64,000 bases of DNA, from NCBI GenBank assembly GCA_036555515.1, contig DATBLC010000148.1, positions 1 to 64,000 of the forward strand. The letters run 5' to 3'. Position 1 is the stretch's first letter, and every line of letters begins with the position of its first letter. Source of the stretch: DATACQ01 sp036555515. Its GTDB lineage: Bacteria > Desulfobacterota > Binatia > UBA9968. Position numbers and translations under genes: made by a program. Shown here one piece after another: positions 35,041 through 42,975 of this stretch. The notes below the pieces were generated by a model. The model saw only the letters and a list, made by a program, of their open reading frames with translations. It did not search any database and had not been told where the DNA came from.

Positions 35041-35553
35041 TCAGGCTTTCAAGATGCTTTCCGGGTGTTGCTCGTCGGGCTCGGCGTCGGGACTCATTTT
35101 GAAAACCTGGCCTTTGTCGACGACCAGTTGACCATCTTCGCCAACGGCGATTTTGAAGCGGTCCAGCGGTCGCGGCGCCGGCCCCTCGAAGTTCAAGCCG
35201 GATTTGAAAAAGCCGCTGCCGTGGCACGGACATTTAAACTTGTTCTCGGTGGTAAGCCAGCGCGGCGTGCAGCCAAGATGCGTGCACTTGGCGAAAATGG
35301 CGTAGACGCCGATTTCTTCGCGGACGATCCAGACGCGTTGATCTTGCTTGAACTTTTCGCTGACTTCACCGATGGCATAGTCGGAAATATTACCGGCCTT
35401 AAAAGTTGTCGGCGGCTGGAAAAGCACCCGTGGAAACGCCGAGCGGAGAAACCCGAGGAGACTCAACCCGCCAAAGATTCCGAAACCACCCCAGCCCAAG
35501 CGCGTAAAGAAGTCTCGACGCGACCATATGCCTCGTTTTTCCTTTTCTGCCAT
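35041..35553 (-). CDS. Rieske [2Fe-2S] protein of the bc complex
   Basis: A 170-residue protein with an N-terminal anchor carrying a twin-arginine start (SRRDFFTRLGWGGFGIFGG) and cluster motifs CTHLGC and CPCHGSGF. The C-terminus extends past the cluster domain with an acidic tail (SPDAEPDEQHPE). It accepts electrons from quinol and would pass them to the octaheme subunit. The ATG at 35553 is 7 bp from the upstream small membrane-protein gene. Confidence 0.95.
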   Translation of the reverse strand: MAEKEKRGIWSRRDFFTRLGWGGFGIFGGLSLLGFLRSAFPRVLFQPPTTFKAGNISDYAIGEVSEKFKQDQRVWIVREEIGVYAIFAKCTHLGCTPRWLTTENKFKCPCHGSGFFKSGLNFEGPAPRPLDRFKIAVGEDGQLVVDKGQVFKMSPDAEPDEQHPESILKA

Positions 35554-35559
35554 GCTCGG

Positions 35560-35907
35560 TTATCCCTTGATCCAGCTAATCAACGCACCCCATATAATAA
35601 AGATCATCCCGCCTAACATTAAGAGCAGGCCGATGGGACCGAAAACAAATGACAAGCCGGCTCCCAGACAAAATATCAAGACTCCGGTCCCCAGTGGATT
35701 GAATGGCGCTGGAGCAGATCCCTTTTCTTGGGAATCGCCCTCGCCTGCGTATACAAACTCCTCGCGAATCAGTGCGAACGCCAGCTCTTTGAGGTCTTCC
35801 CGCCGCTCAGGGTCGGCGCCCTGAATCAGACGGCCAAGCTCTTGAGCTAACCTTTCGATCTCTTGTTCACGCGCTTCGGGCGCTAGATTGGGAGGATCAG
35901 ATTCCAC
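35560..35907 (-). CDS. Small two-helix membrane protein heading the bc operon
   Basis: A 115-residue protein: an acidic, helical soluble half (EAREQEIERLAQELGRLIQG) followed by two membrane segments (LGTGVLIFCLGAGLSFVFG and IGLLLMLGGMIFIIWGALIS). The start is GTG 35907 or TTG 35910; neither has a clear ribosome site. The stop is 6 bp before the Rieske ATG, so it belongs to the operon. I do not recognise the family; a role in assembly or stability of the complex is an inference from position. Confidence 0.7.
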   Translation of the reverse strand: MESDPPNLAPEAREQEIERLAQELGRLIQGADPERREDLKELAFALIREEFVYAGEGDSQEKGSAPAPFNPLGTGVLIFCLGAGLSFVFGPIGLLLMLGGMIFIIWGALISWIKG

Positions 35908-35974
35908 CAAAGATTAGAAAAATTGATTAATATAGAATCGCATGCTTGTCAACAAATTGGCCGCCGCCACAGCC

Positions 35975-36457
35975 CTATCGGGACAGCAATACCACCGCCG
36001 TTGCGGCCATTCCTTTACCCTGTCCCACCCAGCCAAGTTTTTCCGTGGTGGTGGCTTTGATATTAATCCTGTTTTCGTTCACTTTACATCGGCGCGCCAG
36101 GATTTTGCGCATGGCCGCATAATGGCGCACGATTTTAGGTCGTTGCGCCAACAGCGTCACGTCCAGGTTGACCAGCTTGAAGCGTTTACGGCGCGCTATC
36201 TGAAGCACCCGGTCCAGCAGTTGGCCGCTGGAGATACCCTGAAAACGCGGGTCTGTGTCGGGAAAATGCACGCCGATATCTCCCTCTCCCATGGCGCCGA
36301 GCAGCGCATTGATAATCGCGTGCGACACTACGTCGGCGTCGGAGTGGCCTAACAAGCCTCGGCCATGCGGGATTTCGAGTCCCGCCAGGATCAGCTTGCG
36401 CCCACGCACCAGGCGATGAACGTCGAAGCCATGTCCAATGCGAAAGTCCTTCGCCAT
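35975..36457 (-). CDS. ispF: 2-C-methyl-D-erythritol 2,4-cyclodiphosphate synthase
   Basis: A 160-residue enzyme of the MEP isoprenoid pathway that cyclises CDP-ME 2-phosphate, releasing CMP. Zinc-site residues are in GHGFDVHRL (Asp, His) and LLGHSDADVVSHA (His); the substrate loop is GDIGVHFPDTDP and the C-terminal signature KATTTEKLGWVGQGKG. Length is standard. The usual partner ispD is not adjacent. The 295-bp upstream gap holds a repeat pair and no other gene. Confidence 0.95.
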   Translation of the reverse strand: MAKDFRIGHGFDVHRLVRGRKLILAGLEIPHGRGLLGHSDADVVSHAIINALLGAMGEGDIGVHFPDTDPRFQGISSGQLLDRVLQIARRKRFKLVNLDVTLLAQRPKIVRHYAAMRKILARRCKVNENRINIKATTTEKLGWVGQGKGMAATAVVLLSR

Positions 36458-36604
36458 GCTCAGGAACCCATATCTCCTTGTAATCGATCCCAGCGGCTTC
36501 GCCGACGGCGATCATCGTTGCATCATCACTCGAAGTGAAGCGACAATCAACAACGGCGTTACCCGTTCGTCTCAACAAATAAGAAACACGACAGGCTGCG
36601 CGCC

Positions 36605-36700
36605 GGTTCAAAGTTCAACGTTCAAGGTCGACAATAGCGGACAAGCGGTTAACCAAAGGACAGTTTGACTTTGAACATTAAACCTTGAACTTTGAACTAA
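36605..36700. repeat. Inverted pair of GTTCAA repeats (pair 1)
   Basis: A forward unit GGTTCAAAGTTCAACG (36605-36630) faces a reverse unit ending CCTTGAACTTTGAAC (36664-36700) across about 34 bp. The same arrangement recurs at 37538-37860 and 39319-39442. A TATAAT box at 36733-36738, just after this pair, may serve the DUF3750 gene, but I see no good -35 element. Confidence 0.65.
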
Positions 36701-36758
36701 ATTCGGGCTAGTAACCTGTGCATCTCTGGGCTATAATTTAGCCCGGTCTGGAGTGACA

Positions 36759-37505
36759 ATGCTTATTCGCATGCTACTGTTCTTTTTGCTTTTTATCGCG
36801 GCTCTGCCGGTGGTCATGGTCGTTACCGGCCAGGCCCAGCTGGGCCGTGATTTTCGCCGCGCCGACCGCACCAGCGCCGGCATCGCTCCTCCCGCCGAAA
36901 ACACGCCGGAGGCCGTGGTGCAGGTTTACACGGCGCGGGCGCTAAACTGGCGCGGTATCTTCGGAGTGCACTCATGGGTCGCGACGAAACCGGAAAGCGC
37001 CGGGGCATACACCGTGCATCAGGTCATCGGCTGGCGCGTCTATCGCGATCTTCCCGCCGTGATTTCGGCTCCCGGTATTCCGGATGGCCGCTGGTTCGGC
37101 AACGAACCGACGCTCATCGGCGAACTGCGCGGCCAAGCCGCGGAACACGCCATTCCTAAGATCATCGAAGCCGTTGCCAGCTATCCCTATCCGAACGAGT
37201 ACACGCTCTGGCCTGGTCCTAACAGCAATACCTTCGTCGCTTACATAGGCAAACGGGTGCCGGAGCTGCGCATGGATCTTCCCTCCACAGCCATCGGCAA
37301 AGACTACCCAATCAACGGCTCGATGGTCGATCTCGCGCCCAGCGGCACGGGCTATCAAGTATCGATGCTGGGTGTGCTTGGCGTTACCTTGGCGCGGGAA
37401 GAGGGCCTAGAGCTGAACCTGCTTGGTTTGAATTTCGGCATCGATTTTTATCGACCCGCGCTCAAACTGCCCTTCGTCGGCCGCATCGGCGTCGGCAACC
37501 ATTAG
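36759..37505 (+). CDS. DUF3750 family membrane-anchored protein
   Basis: A 248-residue protein with one N-terminal membrane segment (LLFFLLFIAALPVVMVVTG) and a periplasmic domain. The domain begins PEAVVQVYTARALNWRGIFG and has HSWVATKPE, WPGPNSNTFVAYIGKRVPEL and TAIGKDYPING, which match DUF3750 proteins as I remember them. Their function is unknown; the HSW and NSNTF segments recall NlpC/P60-like Cys/His/Asn arrangements but no Cys is present. The start ATG follows GGAG by five bases. It is followed at once by a strong hairpin. Confidence 0.8.
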   Translation: MLIRMLLFFLLFIAALPVVMVVTGQAQLGRDFRRADRTSAGIAPPAENTPEAVVQVYTARALNWRGIFGVHSWVATKPESAGAYTVHQVIGWRVYRDLPAVISAPGIPDGRWFGNEPTLIGELRGQAAEHAIPKIIEAVASYPYPNEYTLWPGPNSNTFVAYIGKRVPELRMDLPSTAIGKDYPINGSMVDLAPSGTGYQVSMLGVLGVTLAREEGLELNLLGLNFGIDFYRPALKLPFVGRIGVGNH

Positions 37506-37538
37506 CTCGGCCTGCGCGCCCAAGCGCGCAGGCCGAGC
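37505..37538 (+). terminator. Strong GC hairpin after the DUF3750 gene
   Basis: A perfect 15-bp stem, GCTCGGCCTGCGCGC against its complement, with a CCAA loop, starting at the last base of the stop codon. No T-run follows, so it is either a terminator without a classical tail or an RNA-protecting stem. Confidence 0.7.
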
Positions 37539-37860
37539 TCAAAGTTCAAGGTTCAATGTTCAACGTCTCGGACACGACGTTCGAGCTTTACCCTTCTAGT
37601 CCTTAAGGTTACGCCTTGCACGCTGATGAAAAACCCACACCTGCTCCGTTGCGCTTGATGCCTCACGGGAACCGTGTTCGCTGTGGTTTTTCGAATATGT
37701 ACAATGAAACTGCGGGTCTCGCATCTGAGCCTTTTGGTTCAGCCTGCGCGTTAACTGTAGAAACGCGCGGGAGCTCGGCAATCATTTACTCGGAATGCGC
37801 TCGCAGGTGTATCTGAAGTCCGAGTCCTAAACCTTGAACTTTGAACATTGGACCTTGAAC
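37538..37860. repeat. Inverted pair of GTTCAA repeats (pair 2)
   Basis: Forward unit CAAAGTTCAAGGTTCAATG (37540-37566) and reverse unit CCTTGAACTTTGAACATTGG (37827-37860) bracket about 260 bp. The 365-bp gap between the DUF3750 and MFS genes holds nothing else that I can support; a 66-codon frame inside has no ribosome site. Confidence 0.6.
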
Positions 37861-37870
37861 CGCCTGAGCA

Positions 37871-39316
37871 TTAGCGAAGACGTGAGACGCGGATAGCGCT
37901 CAGCGCCGCTCCGATCAAGCATATCACGACCGCGGCCAAGAATGCGTAGCGAAAGCCGAGCATAAAAGCCGCAAGCATCGGACCGCCGTCCCCCGGGGCG
38001 GCGGCGCGCTGCAAGTCTTGCAACGAAGTCTGCCGAGTCACGCTGGCGAGTTGGGCACTGACAATCGTCGCGCCTAATGCGGCGCCAGTTGAATAGCCAA
38101 CGCTGCGCACGATGGAGAGAAATGATGAACCGATACCGAGCCGCTGCCGGGGCAATGAGCTCATGAGCAAGTTATTGTTCGGCGTCTGAAAGATTCCCAT
38201 GCCGACTCCCAAAAGAGCAAGCCAGAAAACAACTTCAAACGCGGTCGTTGACGGCTTAAGAAAAGTCAAACCGGCAAAGGCGATGGACGTCGTCAGTAAT
38301 CCCAGAGCTCCCATGCGTTCGGGCATGCACTTTTCCGATAACCAACCGGTGAGCGGAGCCAGAAGCGCCATGGCGACGGGAGTTGGCGCGACGAGAAAGC
38401 CGGCCTGGAGGGGGTCCAAACCCATCGCTAACTGAAGGAAAAAAGGCATCAACAAATTGTTGATGCTCATGGTCACAAAGCTGATCAACCGCGCGGCGTT
38501 TCCAAGGGCAAAGGCCGCGATGCGAAACAGGGCCAAATCGAGCAGCGGGTCACGGCAACGTCTTTCCCAAAAAATGAAGAACGCCAGCATCACGACACCG
38601 CCGGCAAACTCCGCGGCGATCAAAGGACCGTGCCATGATCCTTTCTGCGCAGTGGTCAAAGCAACCAGGAGCAACGAAATACTGAGCGAAAAAGCGCCAG
38701 CGCCGATGAAATCGAAGGGCGCTCGACGAGTCATCGTTCCCTTCAGTGTTTCCGGGGGCAACAAGGAACGAGCAGCGGCAAAACCGATAACCGCCAGCGC
38801 CGCGGAAAGATAAAAGTTGGAGCGCCAGCCAAGCGTATGGGTAACGAGACCGCCTAGCACCGGTCCAAGTGAATAGCCTAGGGCGGACACGGTTCCGCCC
38901 GCGATGCCCATCGCGCGGCCACGCTCTTCCGGCGGAAAGAGCGCCGTCACCAGAGCGAAGTTGTTTGCCATGATGAGCGCGCTGCCCACGCCCTGGAGAG
39001 CGCGAAAGAAAACCAGCTGCGCCGCGCCCTGCGCAAAGCCGGCGGCCAAAGAGCTCGCCGAGTAGATAATAAAACCGATCTTGAACAACTTACCGATGCC
39101 GGCGAGATCGGATAATCTGCCGCAAGGCATATACAACGACGCCGTAACCAGGGCGTAGACGACGGCAAGCCAACCCGCCAGGGTTATGTCGGCGTGAAAT
39201 TCCCCGATAATCACCGGCAGCGCAATGCTGAGCTGGCCGGAGTCTGCGGTCACTATCAACGACGCCAGCGAGGCGACGGAAAGAGACAGCCAGCGATTGC
39301 GCCGGGGCGATTCCAT
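37871..39316 (-). CDS. MFS multidrug efflux transporter (DHA2 type, 14 helices)
   Basis: A 481-residue inner-membrane drug/proton antiporter-like protein. Fourteen hydrophobic segments can be drawn. Motif A is YMPCGRLSDLAGIGKLF and motif C is GYSLGPVLGGLV, as in DHA2 exporters such as EmrB. The ATG at 39316 is used because the upstream codons to 39331 lie in a GTTCAA repeat; no ribosome site precedes it. Both flanks of the gene carry inverted GTTCAA pairs. Substrate unknown. Confidence 0.9.
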   Translation of the reverse strand: MESPRRNRWLSLSVASLASLIVTADSGQLSIALPVIIGEFHADITLAGWLAVVYALVTASLYMPCGRLSDLAGIGKLFKIGFIIYSASSLAAGFAQGAAQLVFFRALQGVGSALIMANNFALVTALFPPEERGRAMGIAGGTVSALGYSLGPVLGGLVTHTLGWRSNFYLSAALAVIGFAAARSLLPPETLKGTMTRRAPFDFIGAGAFSLSISLLLVALTTAQKGSWHGPLIAAEFAGGVVMLAFFIFWERRCRDPLLDLALFRIAAFALGNAARLISFVTMSINNLLMPFFLQLAMGLDPLQAGFLVAPTPVAMALLAPLTGWLSEKCMPERMGALGLLTTSIAFAGLTFLKPSTTAFEVVFWLALLGVGMGIFQTPNNNLLMSSLPRQRLGIGSSFLSIVRSVGYSTGAALGATIVSAQLASVTRQTSLQDLQRAAAPGDGGPMLAAFMLGFRYAFLAAVVICLIGAALSAIRVSRLR

Positions 39317-39318
39317 GA

Positions 39319-39442
39319 GTTCAAAGTTCAATGTTCAACGGTCAAAGCTTGCCCTGAGCCCGCCGAATGGGTTCAAGGTTAATCGATCAAGTAAAAAGGA
39401 GATGCGCAATTCTGCATACTCCGCACCTTGAACCTTGAACTC
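39319..39442. repeat. Inverted GTTCAA pair (pair 3) with embedded second repeat
   Basis: Forward unit GTTCAAAGTTCAATGTTCAA (39319-39348) and reverse unit CCTTGAACCTTGAAC (39425-39442) enclose a variant of the other dispersed repeat, GCCCTGAGCCCGCCGAATGG (39351-39370). The nesting suggests that one repeat inserted into or recombined with the other. It fills the gap between the MFS and ABC ATPase genes. Confidence 0.6.
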
Positions 39443-39443
39443 G

Positions 39444-40238
39444 CTACCGGACGACCGGCCAGTAGCGTCCTTTCTTCCTGATGATGCTGAGCGAGACGCC
39501 GTACAATTCCTGTAGGACATTGCCTTTGAGCACGGCGCTCGTGGTTCCGGAGCAGAGCACCCGGCCGTCGCGCAACACCAGGGTTTTGCCGAACAACGGC
39601 AGGATTTCCTCAATATGGTGCGTAACGTAAATGAGCGAAGGAATTCTTTTCTGGCGGCCCAGATTTTTCAAAGACGCCAGGAATTTTTCTCGCGCGCCTG
39701 GATCCATGCCGGCGCAAGGCTCGTCGAGCACGATGAGATAGGGGCCGGTCATGCGCGCGCGGGCGATCAATACCTTCTGCTGTTCGCCCTGCGAGAGAAT
39801 TCCGAACGCCCGGTCGCGCACATGGCCGCAGCCCATCTGATCGAGCAACTTGCCGGCGAGACGATAATCGCTTTTCGTCGCGGCGCCACCGAAGGTTTCC
39901 ATCAAACCGATCTGCGCAAATTTTCCCGAAACCACTGTGCGCAAGACATTTTCGTTCGCCGGAATTTCCGGCGCGAGGCTCGACGTCACCCAACCGATGC
40001 TCTTTCTCAATTGGCGCAGATCCGCCAGAACTCTGCCGCGCCGGCGTATTTCACCGCCTGCGTTGGGCCAAACGTACCCGCAGGCTAGTTTCAGAAGTGT
40101 TGTCTTTCCCGAACCGTTAGGTCCCAAAATCGCCCAGTGCTCGCCCGGCAGCACGGTCCAGTTGATGGAATGAAGAATCCGATGGCCGTTGGCAGCATAG
40201 GAAACGTCGCGCAGTTCGAGCGCCGGAGTTTTTTTCAT
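39444..40238 (-). CDS. Lone ABC transporter ATP-binding protein (ModF/YlmA-like)
   Basis: A 264-residue ATPase. Walker A is GPNGSGKTTLLKL, the signature LSQGEQQKVLIARA, Walker B LIVLDEPCAGMDPG, and the switch His is in YVTHHIEEI. The opening LELRDVSYAANGHRIL is standard. The HHIEEI ending and stand-alone position resemble ModF/YlmA-like soluble ATPases. The ATG at 40238 has a weak ribosome site; the frame is open to 40280. No permease adjoins, so it probably is not the motor for the orphan binding proteins upstream. Confidence 0.9.
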   Translation of the reverse strand: MKKTPALELRDVSYAANGHRILHSINWTVLPGEHWAILGPNGSGKTTLLKLACGYVWPNAGGEIRRRGRVLADLRQLRKSIGWVTSSLAPEIPANENVLRTVVSGKFAQIGLMETFGGAATKSDYRLAGKLLDQMGCGHVRDRAFGILSQGEQQKVLIARARMTGPYLIVLDEPCAGMDPGAREKFLASLKNLGRQKRIPSLIYVTHHIEEILPLFGKTLVLRDGRVLCSGTTSAVLKGNVLQELYGVSLSIIRKKGRYWPVVR

Positions 40239-40304
40239 GGTTGAAGCAGTAAAGGTGAATGGAAAGCGCGCGGTTTTCAACCAGGCGGGGACGAATACTC
40301 AGAA

Positions 40305-40470
40305 ATGGAGTGATGGAGTATTGGAATGGTGGAATACCGGGAAAGAATAGGTTTTTGATGTAATGGATGTGTTGGAGTTACGGATTCTTGTCCGAAAACC
40401 CCACCACTCCATTACTCTAATACTCCATTACGCCAAATTTCCCTACTCTATCATTCCAATATTCCAGGAT
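40305..40470. repeat. Inverted GGAGTGATGGAGTATTGG repeats
   Basis: A forward unit GGAGTGATGGAGTATTGG (40305-40337) faces reverse units CACTCCATTACTCTAATACT (40400-40431) and TATCATTCCAATATTCC (40447-40470). Related fragments lie at 41556-41576 and 60739-60760. No gene is in the gap 40239-40472. Confidence 0.6.
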
Positions 40471-40472
40471 TC

Positions 40473-41468
40473 CTACTGTTTGAACCGCGAGAACACCTGC
40501 AGCGCGGTCTTAGCGAAAATTTTTGCCTTGTCCTCCGCCGTGAGCCACGGAATGCTTTCGATATTGGGGCGCACGTCGTCGTACCACTTGCCGGTGCGCG
40601 GATCGGTTTTGGAGCCCGCGCCGGGACGCTCGGTGCCGAAAAGGCAACGGTCGGGCCCGACGATTCTGAACAGGAGCTTCAACGACTCGACATTATACAG
40701 CGCGGTATCGAAGTAAAGCTGTTTTAGCCTTTGATCGAAGTTTTCCGTGTCATTGGGACCGCGCAGCTGGGAGCGCCAGCGGCCCACCTGATACGGCACT
40801 GAGCCGCCACCGTGCGAAATGATCAGCTTTAGGGTTGGAAAGTTTTTAAACACGCTGGAATCCACCAGCGATAAGATCGCGATACTTTCCTCGGTGATAA
40901 AGTGGCCGTGGAACGACTCCCGCGGGTTCTTGCAGCTCGCTGCGTGCACCAGTCCGGGGATATCCATCTTTACCATCTTCTCGTAGAGTGGGAACCACTG
41001 CTCATCGCCCATGGCCGGTGTCTGCCCATCCCCCTCGCCGGGATCTGGGTTAATCATTATGCCGACGAAGCCGAGATCGTTGATGCAGCGGTCGATCTCC
41101 TCGAATGTGTTCGTCACCGGCACCCCGGCGTTTTGCGGCAAGCCGCCAATGGCGCGAAACTTCTTCGGTTCCATCCTGACCTGCAGTGCCAGCGCGTCGT
41201 TGACCGCCCGGCAATACCAGTGCACGATCTTCTCTGGCTTCGCCGAGTGCATCATAGTGTAAGGCCGCGGCGAGATAAACGCGAAATCGGTGCCGACTTG
41301 GTCGAGAACTTCCGAGTGCTTGTGGCCGCGCCATCTGGCCTCTTGAATGTGCTTCTCCGTGACCACGGTCCCCTGTGGGCGATGAAACCCGGCGCTGTTA
41401 ATCAAGCCGGCTTGAAAAGTTTGCAGCTGCTCGCCGGCCACTATGTGGTTGTGAATGTCAATGATCAT
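40473..41468 (-). CDS. Amidohydrolase-superfamily protein, LigJ (4-oxalomesaconate hydratase)-like
   Basis: A 331-residue cytoplasmic protein from the ATG at 41468, eight bases after AAAGGA. The metal motif is IIDIHNH. It resembles the hydratase LigJ of protocatechuate 4,5-cleavage: FISPRPYTMMH, GFVGIMINPDPGEGDG, WFPLYEKMVKMDIPGLVHA, HGGGSVPYQVGRWR, and a DPRTGKWYDDVRP segment all have LigJ counterparts. The acid after LFGT is Glu, where most relatives have Asp; LigJ also has Glu there. If correct, it adds water to a ring-cleavage product. No ring-cleavage dioxygenase is in the window. Confidence 0.82.
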   Translation of the reverse strand: MIIDIHNHIVAGEQLQTFQAGLINSAGFHRPQGTVVTEKHIQEARWRGHKHSEVLDQVGTDFAFISPRPYTMMHSAKPEKIVHWYCRAVNDALALQVRMEPKKFRAIGGLPQNAGVPVTNTFEEIDRCINDLGFVGIMINPDPGEGDGQTPAMGDEQWFPLYEKMVKMDIPGLVHAASCKNPRESFHGHFITEESIAILSLVDSSVFKNFPTLKLIISHGGGSVPYQVGRWRSQLRGPNDTENFDQRLKQLYFDTALYNVESLKLLFRIVGPDRCLFGTERPGAGSKTDPRTGKWYDDVRPNIESIPWLTAEDKAKIFAKTALQVFSRFKQ

Positions 41469-41607
41469 GCTCGAATCCTTTCCGCTTCGACTGACCGCAC
41501 CTATAAGAGACCTGTTTCGGTCTGTCAAGCGGGCCGCAAGATCAGTGCGCGGTAACGGAGTGGTGGAATGATGGGAGCGTAGAGGCGGGCGTAGAAGCCG
41601 GTCAGCT

Positions 41608-42555
41608 TCACTGCAATCTGCTCGGCTTTTGGCGGCCCTTGGTACGCACCCGCCGCCTGCTTACCGGCGGTACCTCGAGCCGCGCCAACATCCTGATCAG
41701 ATCCAACGCATCCAAATTCTTTTGATCTACGTGGCCGCCGTTCTCAACATACTGGAGCAAGCGCAGCAAGGGCTCGCGGCTCGGCAGCGAAACACCGGCC
41801 TTCTCCACCGCGCTCCTGAGGGATCGCGCTTGATACGAGCTCTCCTTGGCGCATGCGATCACCAGTTCACCGACCCGCGGCATTATCACGCCCGCAGCGA
41901 CGGCGCGGGCCACTGTGGCGCGGATATTGACCATCGGCTCCGATAGAGCGCGATAACCTGCGGCGCCGCTCTCGTACAGCAGCGCCACTTCATCGTCGTC
42001 GGTGTACACGCCATCGCGATAGGATTCGAAAATCCGGCCGATCCCGATCATGCCGAACGGCGCTAGCTCGGCCGCGCGCAGCGCGCCCATACTGCCGGCG
42101 CCAAAGACGGTGATTCCTTGCTCCAGCGCAAACAGGATCTCCTTATGCCAAACCGAGGCTCGGTGCTCGAACACGCCGTCGATGATGGCGATGACTTTCG
42201 GCTTGATACGGAGGCAACGGAGGATGTCGCCGCAGGCTACGGGAGGAAAGTAGCGGGCCGGTAAGATGGCCTCCGCTGCCTCGCGGGCGAGAGTGGGTCC
42301 GAGAAAGACAACGATCTCGCCCGGCGCGATCCATGCGGGCGAAGCTTCTGCCATTCTCACGATCCGCCTAGACTGCTCATTATTTGCAGCACCGGAGCCC
42401 CGGCAACCCGTGAACCGCCGGGATTGCGAGGTCGTCTCTCGCGTGCTCAACCGCCTCCCTTGAGTTCTTTTATTCGGCTTAAGGTCCTTGATTGCGACCT
42501 TTGCTTTTTTCGCTGCTTTTTTCTTGCCGGATTTAACCCCTTTCCTCGTTGTCAT
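41608..42555 (-). CDS. TfuA-like protein with a fused Lys-rich leader-like N-terminus
   Basis: A 315-residue protein. Residues 78-270 match the TfuA core: EIVVFLGPTLAREAAEAI, RYFPPVACGDI, IIDGVFEHRASVWHKEILFA, FGAGSMGALRAAELAPFG and RIFESYRDGVYTDDDEVAL. TfuA proteins partner with YcaO enzymes in thioamide formation on peptides and on methyl-CoM reductase. No YcaO is present here. Residues 1-68 are extra: Lys-rich, with AIKDLKPNK at 21-29, resembling LLKDLAPRK of the upstream peptide. An internal ATG at 42354 would give a TfuA of normal length. The first ATG overlaps the peptide stop (ATGA). Confidence 0.88.
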   Translation of the reverse strand: MTTRKGVKSGKKKAAKKAKVAIKDLKPNKRTQGRRLSTRETTSQSRRFTGCRGSGAANNEQSRRIVRMAEASPAWIAPGEIVVFLGPTLAREAAEAILPARYFPPVACGDILRCLRIKPKVIAIIDGVFEHRASVWHKEILFALEQGITVFGAGSMGALRAAELAPFGMIGIGRIFESYRDGVYTDDDEVALLYESGAAGYRALSEPMVNIRATVARAVAAGVIMPRVGELVIACAKESSYQARSLRSAVEKAGVSLPSREPLLRLLQYVENGGHVDQKNLDALDLIRMLARLEVPPVSRRRVRTKGRQKPSRLQ

Positions 42556-42728
42556 TTTTTCTTCGGCTTGTTCTCATCCTCGTCCCTAAAAAACGGATCC
42601 GTGCCTGCGCCAAAGACGATCTTTCCCGCTCCGCCCTTCACTTCTTTCCTTGGCGCCAGGTCTTTGAGCAAAACAACGCCACCCGCTTTCTTCTTCTGTT
42701 TCTCGCCTTTTACTTTTTGCACGTTCAT
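42552..42728 (-). CDS. Small Lys/Gly-rich peptide, candidate substrate of TfuA
   Basis: A 58-residue peptide from the ATG at 42728; a TTG at 42740 in frame is a weaker option. The order is a Lys-rich start (KVKGEKQKKK), a GG pair (AGGVV), LLKDLAPRKEVKGG at 20-33, a hydrophobic stretch KIVFGAG, and an acidic then basic tail (FFRDEDENKPKKK). Its stop overlaps the TfuA ATG by 4 nt, which argues for coupled translation. The KDLxPxK...KGG pattern is one I associate with small uncharacterised peptides of uncultured bacteria. That it is a modified-peptide precursor is inference. Confidence 0.65.
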   Translation of the reverse strand: MNVQKVKGEKQKKKAGGVVLLKDLAPRKEVKGGAGKIVFGAGTDPFFRDEDENKPKKK

Positions 42729-42957
42729 TCTCGATAACAATCTTGGCTCATCCGGCTTTACTGCGAAGGATTATTCGCCACTGAGATGCAGAGTTCGCAG
42801 TGGACATGTTCGATATGCTTTCATCCATTTGCTTTTCTCTGCCTACTCCGTATGAGTCAAGTTTCACGCCGGAAAACCCGTGTTTTTTAACCACTCACGT
42901 CGACCGAACTGAATTTACTGAAAACCGGCAGCCGGTCATATTTTACCGCTGCCTTAT

Positions 42958-42975
42958 CGCAATTTATAGGCCCAA
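42958..42975 (-). promoter_or_regulatory. Weak sigma-54 promoter candidate upstream of the peptide gene
   Basis: Read on the minus strand the site is TTGGGCCTATAAATTGC: GG and GC are exactly ten bases apart and the -12 half (TTGC) is good, but the -24 half departs from TGGCACG. It lies 230 bp before the peptide start and downstream of the kinase gene. The rest of 42729-43089 shows no gene. Confidence 0.3.

Noticed and set aside
36186..36611. 141-codon minus-strand frame upstream of and overlapping ispF
   Set aside because: Most of it is an off-frame reading of ispF; the upstream 50 codons show no ribosome site or known motif.
37616..37816. 66-codon frame between two GTTCAA repeats
   Set aside because: No ribosome site, no family resemblance, and it spans the low-information gap between repeat units.
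39444..40238. Possibility that the lone ABC ATPase energises the orphan binding proteins
   Set aside because: It is 14 kb away, has no permease neighbour, and resembles stand-alone ModF/YlmA-type ATPases.
42424..42855. 143-codon plus-strand frame across the TfuA N-terminus and peptide gene
   Set aside because: It is the reverse-strand shadow of Lys-rich codons, giving an improbable Phe-rich protein.
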